Assembly: GCA_005784505.1 (NCBI GenBank)
Contig: VCAZ01000045.1
Span: forward strand, 483,501 to 547,500
Length of the DNA: 64,000 bases
Source: Bagarius yarrelli
Taxonomy: Eukaryota; Chordata; Actinopteri; Siluriformes; Sisoridae
Direction of reading: 5' to 3'
The notes under the pieces are model-generated. The model had not been told where the DNA came from. It searched no databases and was given only the letters and a program-made list of their open reading frames with translations. Within the stretch, counting starts at the first letter, position 1; each line of letters begins with the position of its first letter. Below are positions 57,505-64,000 of the stretch, in pieces. A program made the position numbers and the translations under genes.

Positions 57505-57530
<26 letters not shown>
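57505..57530. repeat. (GT)n microsatellite
   Basis: Simple GT run in ASIC intron 1. Confidence 0.85.
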
Positions 57531-57535
<5 letters not shown>

Positions 57536-57714
57536 CATGCGCTGAATGTTTAAAACAATATTACAGTTATTTTGCTGCTGAATCTACAAACCAACCTGAT
57601 TAACCAACAAAACTGTTTTTTTCCTTTAATAATTTACAAATTAAATCATATTAGGAGTTTTAGTCTGTTTTTATATATATCTCTACTATGTTTCACCAAA
57701 AAAAGAATACTATA

Positions 57715-57716
57715 TA

Positions 57717-57759
<43 letters not shown>

Positions 57760-57777
57760 TATTATATATATAGATAT
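57715..57777. repeat. (TA)n microsatellite
   Basis: Long TA run, flanked by TATATAGATATAAT. The frame over it (57572-57796) is a repeat translation. Confidence 0.9.
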
Positions 57778-58199
57778 AATAATACATTGCTCTTAATATT
57801 AGATAATAGAAGATAATATTAGATTAGATAGGATAATATTTTGCCAAAATTGTTTAAGGTTTAAACGCATCATTAAACATTTAATGAACAGAACAAACAT
57901 GCATTGTTGTATAAGCGTATCGTTATTATGACTGTTTATTTAACATGTATGAAAAGGAGTCACTGATTGAGTTATCGAGGCTACATGCAGTACAACCGCT
58001 CGGTTTTCCTTTTTTTTTTTTTTTTTTACCTATTTGGACTTATTAATGAAACGAAAAAACACCCATCTGTTAGGGTCTTGCAGGCTTGCCATAAAAAGTG
58101 ATGATAAGTTATTATTTATTAAATGAAAATACAGCTGTGGAAAATTGGAGCGGTATATGTAGAGGAACCATATCCGTGACATTACTTATATTAATCCTA

Positions 58200-58255
58200 T
58201 TTTATTATTATTATTATTATTATATTATTATTATCATTATTATTAATATTATTGA
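58200..58255. repeat. (TTA)n microsatellite
   Basis: Interrupted TTA/TTATTA run in ASIC intron 1. Confidence 0.85.
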
Positions 58256-59083
58256 TTCCTTAAAATCTACTTCCTTAAATCTTTGAATTTGGAGCTCATT
58301 TGCCCAAAGAATTGACAACAGCATTTATAAAAAAATACTGTAAGTGGCCCTTATGAATGTTCATTAATCCAATAAAACATTTAACGAATAAATAATCTGC
58401 AATGACCAGAACATTTTATTTAACTTGGTCTTCTGTCCTTTTTTACACGTCCATGTGAATTAAAGTCAAACTTCTTGTCTGTGGGAACAGACAGATGGGG
58501 TTTATTGTTATAAATTTAAAAAAATGTATTCAGCACTGATTATTTACTATCAACAATATCAATAAATTAGCTTAAAAAGCCCGTCCTACGTTTTGGGGGT
58601 TGTCCTGATGGGAACTGGAAGTACTTTGTAAACTGATATTTCCTGTACATTAGGAAAAGCAACCAAGCAGATTGTGTTTCGTTGTAGTAACGGCTACAGG
58701 AGTCAGAAGGGTTAATGTTATATTGGGTACAGACCACCAGATAATCCGACTGATTTGGGGTTAATTTCTTCTTTTCCGACAACCTTAAGTAATGTTTTGA
58801 TTATCTTGGTGGTTCTAAATGAGATTTCCCTGTGGTGTGGGGTGTGTTAGAAGTGATTGAGATTACTTGGAAGGAATTCGGAGGCGAATTGTAAATATTC
58901 GACATGTTGAATCATTAATTTTGTTGTGTGTGTGTGTGTGAGGGGGGTTGTTAGGGGCCTCACACTACACATAAGAGCAAAACGGTTAAATCTAGGATTT
59001 TTTTTGTCTTCATGTTTATGGTCTTATATGATTTGAATAATCTTTTAGTGTGTATGAAACTTTGGAACAATAAGACAAAGCTC
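58256..59083. other. Intron sequence, nothing recognised
   Basis: AT-rich, with a short GT run near 58925-58940 and no supported exon. Confidence 0.45.
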
Positions 59084-59226
59084 TTCTTCCGCTGTCGGCT
59101 GTTCCCTTTTAGGGGTCACCACAGCGAATCATCTGTCTCCACCTAACCCCTATTCCCTACATCCCCTTCACTTACACCCACTAACTTCATATCCTCGTTT
59201 ATCACATCCATATACCTCCTCTGTGG
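59084..59226 (-). mobile_element. RTE-type LINE 3' fragment
   Basis: TCTTCCGCTGTCGGCTGTTC, GGGGTCACCACAGCGAATCA and CATCCATATACCTCCTCTGT are the reverse-oriented 3' end typical of the fish RTE-like LINE whose RT fragment lies at 46802-47590. Confidence 0.6.
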
Positions 59227-59280
59227 TAAATATATAAATATATAAACCAATCGGAGTGTTTTAATGCACTTCACAATATA

Positions 59281-59782
59281 TATACAGTCAAGCCCGAAAT
59301 TATTCATACTCCTGGCAAATTCTGACTTAAAGTTACTTTTATTCAACCAGCAAGTTGTTTTTTGACCGGAAATGACACAGGCTTCTCCCAAAAGATAATA
59401 AGACGATGTACAAGAGGCATCATTGTGGGAAAAAATGTCCAAAATTATTTCTATTCATTATTCAATTATTCATCGCTAAAGATGAATGGGTAAAAATACC
59501 AGTGGAGACATGAAAAAAGCTGGTCAGCAATTATAGGAAGCGTCTGATTGCTGTAATAGCCAATAAAGGCTTTTCTATTGATTATTGAGAAGGGTGTGAA
59601 TAATTTTGGACATGCCACTTTTTGTTCAAATGTAAATAAAAGCTGAGAAATATTTTTTTCCACAATGATGCCTCTTGTACATCGTCTTATTATCTTTTGG
59701 GAGAAGCCTGTGTCAAAAAAAAACAACTTACTGGTTGAATAAAAGTAATTTGCCTGGGGTATGAATAATTTGACCGTATATA
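59281..59782. mobile_element. Fold-back MITE (Tc1/mariner type)
   Basis: Long inverted arms, about 59283-59435 and 59653-59780, pair almost throughout (CACAGGCTTCTCCCAAAAGA and AAGACGATGTACAAGAGGCA on the left, exact complements on the right). It is bounded by TATA, as expected for TA-targeting elements. No transposase. Frames at 59143-59825 are chance. Confidence 0.85.
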
Positions 59783-60661
59783 TTATGATAGTGTTTTGGG
59801 TATTTCTATTAATGTATTTACACAAAGGATCGTTTCAGTTTGATTCCCAAACGTATCTGTAATTGGACATAAACTGAATCAGTTCATTATTTTTTTTAAG
59901 TCTAATCTCTTTATATTTTACATGAGCTCCCAAAGTATATTTATGAAGATATGTTTTAATATTTATCCAGTTTGGGTAAAGCTCTTCTCCTGTCCTTGGG
60001 TACAGACTAATAAAATGAAAACCTGGTTTAGTCTTCTAGTGTTGTAGGCCATCCATCTCAAGATTTGGTGTTTTGCATTTCCTGAAATGCTTCTCATTTC
60101 TTTTTATTGCGGTGTGTAAAAAGTGGTTATTCGAGTTACTGTAGCCTTCTCGTTAGCCTTGAACTCTTTTGGCAACTCTACCTTATCTACAAGGCTTTTC
60201 TATCCATAGAACAGTGGTACTGTATAAGAAGATCAGCAATCATCTCCTCTGACGTCAACCAGACAGAACTGACATTAGATTTTATTTTTTTTTAATTCTG
60301 CTGTTTGTTGTAAATCTGAATGATTATATAAATCACGCTGCTTCCACATGATTGGCTGACTGGATAATTGCATAAACCACTATTGCGTTAAACACATTAA
60401 GAGATGCACTGGGTCTTATAGTCACTATGCTCAAACGATCATGCAACACTGGAGGAAAAGATAAGAACAGATGCCTCCTACGGTTTTGTGTCCTTCTTGG
60501 TAAAACCATCTCTCAAGATCATGTAGAAAAAAACCCATCTGGTTAATTAAATGTGTTTGTAGCACATTGCCACTAAGAGTTTAGATCTCTGTTGAATGAT
60601 TTTTTGGTGCTGGGTTTGGTCCTGGGATCTGGGTAAAGTTTTCATTGGGCTTTCTTTTATA
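59783..60661. other. Intron sequence, nothing recognised
   Basis: AT-rich, no supported exon or repeat. Confidence 0.45.
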
Positions 60662-60930
60662 TCTAGTCAAGTCAACCTTATTTCTATAGCGCTAGAGATT
60701 GTGTCAAAACAGGTTAACAGGATCAAATCAAATAATACAAACTTAGAAAAAACACTCAGTTGAGTTTAATTAATATCTGGGAATTAATAGTTAAGTCAAA
60801 GGCCACGGCAGCAAGGAACCAAAACTCCATCTGTGACAAAATGGAGAAAAAACCTTAAGAGAAACCAGACTTAGTCAGGGGATCAGTTCTCCTTTGACCA
60901 GACAAACCAACAGGTTATTCCTTTGCTGCA
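60662..60930 (-). mobile_element. L2-type LINE 3' tail fragment, diverged
   Basis: AGTCAACCTTATTTCTATAGCG, GGCCACGGCAGCAAGGA, GAGAAACCAGACTTAGTCAG resemble the tail arrangement at 30910-31150 in the same orientation. Confidence 0.5.
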
Positions 60931-61899
60931 GCAAAGTTTCCATAGTCTTCTCTGGACGGCCGTCTAGAAGTCAAGGTCATCACTGGGGCTTATTTTTTCT
61001 GTGCTGATCCACCATTCATGAGAACCATCTATTGAGTTCTCACCTAACAATCGTCCAATTATGCCAAATGGTTTTTATATATGACCACAGCTTCACACTG
61101 ACTTTGGCCCAGGTGATAAAGATGGCTGAATTTAGGAGGCAGAGTCTTGTTTGAGTGGCATATCCAGCACATAAAACATTCGAGTTTCTTTTGTTAGATC
61201 AAATCCCTCAGTGCGAGAACATGATCTGTAGCACAAATTTGCATACTTTTTAAATAGTAACCCTACAGCTGAGCAACATCGGAAAAACTTTTTTATTGTT
61301 TTCGATATTTTTACAGTGACGCGCCAGCCCAGAATTAGGACATTGATCTGTAAACAATAAGTTTTTTTTTTAATTAAACCTCCTAAAAATATCATTCATT
61401 TAGTCTCTGTGGTAGAAATGTTCACTTTCACTCTCTCTCAATCAGACAGGTTTGTGAAAGAGCTCCGTCATTAAAATACCAGTAACACAATTACCGAGTT
61501 AAGAAATATAGATTTATTTACTTATTGTTTTTAAAAATGCTTTTTTGGGAACGTTTTATGTTAGTGTCTTTATCTTGGTTAAATGAGCTATAATTATCAG
61601 GACACTTCTGATTGGCTGAAGTGTTCAGGATTTCAGAAAATGTTTGTGCTTACAGTTGTGGCAATAGGCATTAATCAAGATCGATTAAATGCTGGATTCT
61701 TAAAAGTATGTAAGGTTTATGGTATTGATGTTCAAGAGTTTAGCTTGAGGCACTTAGTGACGCCCCTAAACATGACACGGCACAAACCGAAACCTTATCA
61801 CTTGCTTTACTGCCCATTCAGACATCCTCTTGGGTGGGCCTTAGATCTTCCCTGCCCGTCTGCCATCAGTCTAAAGGTTTGGCTCCGTAAGACTTAAAT
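60931..61899. other. Intron sequence, nothing recognised
   Basis: Frames of 87 (minus, 61132-61395) and 104 codons (plus, 61583-61897) have no domain or splice support. Confidence 0.45.
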
Positions 61900-64000
61900 C
61901 CCAGTGGTTTAATTAGCTTAAAAGATAACAAGGGGAGGTTTCAGCAGTTGGAAATCAGGTTGCAATTTGTTTTAAACGTGTTCTATTAGTCCTTTTCAAG
62001 CAACAGAAATTGTATTGTGAGTGTAATTTTATCCTTTTACTTGTTTTTTTTTTACAGTCATTCAGTTTCCTGGCTGCTCATTTTCAGAATTGAATTGGCT
62101 TTGTTCTTAAAACATAAAAGGAATAATGCCCAGACGAAACAAAACTCCCCCAAACAAACACATAACGATGTATCCGTGTATCCGAAGCTCAGTCACTGTC
62201 GTTCTGCTCATCACTGCCTGGGTATTTTTAGCATATTGATCCAGGGCGCAGTTTTGTCCCACACTCAGTGAGACAGTGCCACTGCGGTATTAGAATGTCA
62301 AGAAAACCCTCTCAATTTTCCAACACAATTCAGAGAGTGAGCCTTGGAATCTCGTGTTACGCACAGTGGAGCTGCCAAGGGAGGTTATCGCATCCTTTTG
62401 CCTCGGCACCGGGCGAGTTTAACAGCACTCTGTTCTATAGCCGCTGGTTGTCAGGCATCAAAGTATATGTATTTACAGTCCATAAAAGACACTGGTGTAT
62501 GTAGTAAGAAAAAAGTCTGGAGTGATTGTAAACTAAAATTTGTGGCAATATATATAACAAGCATTAAACATTTTTGACCCCTTGGTATGGCGATACACAA
62601 AAAAACCCCACCCCCTTTTTTTTTTTAAAACCAAATGGCACCTAATGAAGTTAAAAGGACCGAATAGATGCACATTAATTGTGCTTTACTTACACTTTAT
62701 CTAGATATACTTTGACCTGTGAATTTGCAAGGCGGATTTAGATTTTGGCCACAATTTTGGTCGTCTGAGACAAATTTTAAAATCCACTGAATGAAAGATT
62801 CCCATACTATAATCCCACGCTAGAATCTGTCATCTTGCTTCGCTAGTTTGACATGTTTGCAGACAGCCAATTAATGGTAATTGCGATTATTTTTTTCCAC
62901 CGACGAGATTATGGCAGTGTTGAAAGATTTCAAACACTTTCCTACATTTTTAGTGACTTTTCCTACAGCAACCGTCAAACCAAAAACCGATATAAGCGCC
63001 AAACCTGATGACGCTATTAGCGCAACAAGTTCAAAAGTCGTGGCGAGTCGTGAGGGACAAAACAGACAGAAGACAAAGTATTGATTTAAAGGGGTAAAAG
63101 AGTGTTGGGAAGACTTGTAATTTCGGCACTGTTTGTTTGCTGATAGCTACTATTTAGCGTGTAAACGTGAATTACTGAACCCGTCACAGATAAACAACTT
63201 AATCGCACAGTGAAATCCAGATTAACCCAACAGAAAATATGTAGGTGGGATTGGCGAATATCTGAAAGGGTCAATAAGTTATTTATTTCCGTCTGCCAAG
63301 AAGATTTTTTTCTCTAACAAATGGTGAAATGTAGGACAAAAATTACACCAAAGAACCATCATGCAATCATGTCTCAGCAATCAAAAAAAATATTTCTTCA
63401 AATCCAGGAAGAGGTTGAAAATGTATTCCTAATTGGTGCTCAGTCTTTAACACTCTGGAAGTGCAGTGTGCGGTGCTTGTTTTTGCATTTCAATCTCAGT
63501 TTCTATTGATCATTTAATGCCTCGTGTTTTTCTGTGGAACTGAGGCGTCTATTGTTGCTGACATTGTCCCGGTGTTGCATCATGCTAGTCCAAACAAGTC
63601 ACACACAGATTTGGTCTGATGCACTTTAAAGTTGTCATCCTGACATATGTTAGTGTCAGTGTTGCTCTGGTCTGCTTAGACATGAAGCAAAAAAAAAAAA
63701 ATACATCCCTAGAGACTGCAGACAAACTTCTCCAGTCCAGGATTACACTTAAGCTCTATCGGGATGATGTCTGTAATTGTTTTTTACGTTAAAGCGCTCA
63801 CATCTGGAAAATAAGGCCTGTCTTACTGGGTGGGATTTTCTTGTGGAAATAGGATTATTCCCTTAATTCATCCAACAGGATCTCACTTTAATTAATGAGT
63901 TTGAGTTTTATTGGTTGAATTTGAGATTTTCCACCCAAACAAAGTATATGGTTCAGTGCCATATATGAAAGCATCCAACTTTCCTTTTGGGATTTAGAGT
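61900..64000. other. Repeat-poor part of ASIC intron 1, candidate conserved DNA
   Basis: Few recognisable repeats. Words such as AGCCAATTAATGGTAATTGC (62868-62887), AGGATTATTCCCTTAATTCA and CTTTAATTAATGAG recall homeodomain sites. Small frames on both strands have no domain. Conservation is not tested. Confidence 0.35.

Noticed and set aside
61583..61897. 104-codon plus-strand frame in ASIC intron 1 as ASIC exon 2
   Set aside because: It lacks ASIC palm or thumb motifs and does not fit the phase-2 donor of exon 1.

Overview
The window looks like intergenic and intronic DNA of a teleost fish. The evidence is spliced vertebrate-type genes with canonical GT-AG introns, and very dense fish-type repeats: L2-like and RTE-like LINEs, tRNA-derived SINEs, Tc1/mariner and hAT derivatives, Ty3/gypsy copies and LTR fragments, and long microsatellites. 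The abundant tRNA-derived SINE would fit an otophysan such as a catfish, but the sequence alone does not fix the species. Most open reading frames here are chance frames or decayed transposon code.

Layout: (1) 1-1.2 kb is a dead L2-like LINE. (2) 1.8-7.45 kb, minus strand, is a complete eight-exon pancreatic elastase gene (cela1 type, 268 aa) with catalytic triad, TATA box, a 12-nt last coding exon and a poly(A) signal; its introns hold SINEs, a LINE scrap, a 30-bp minisatellite and a TG tract beside a splice acceptor. (3) 7.5-53 kb has no host exon that I recognise. It is a transposon graveyard with several AT-rich, repeat-poor islands that may be conserved non-coding DNA. Landmarks are a Tc1/mariner remnant (18.1-19.2 kb), a hAT element with a perfect 8-bp target duplication (26.1-26.9 kb), a nearly open L2-like reverse transcriptase (30.9-32.9 kb), a three-level nest Tc1 > hAT > RTE with an in-frame 36-bp minisatellite (46.5-48.1 kb), and a decayed Ty3/gypsy element with both LTRs (48.7-52.9 kb). 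(4) 53.2-55.4 kb is a candidate regulatory island, a microsatellite block and the leader of the next gene. (5) 55.45-55.82 kb, plus strand, is the first coding exon of an acid-sensing ion channel subunit, closest to ASIC1. From 55.82 kb to the end is its first intron; no second exon is visible.

The two host genes do not act together. They diverge, with about 48 kb between their 5' ends, and are probably neighbours by descent (CELA1 and ASIC1 both lie in human 12q13). I found no convincing new multi-gene system. The most unusual structures are the nested transposon with an amplified in-frame repeat in a reverse transcriptase, the alternating minisatellite in the elastase intron, and a perfect 15-bp inverted repeat in the island upstream of the channel gene.
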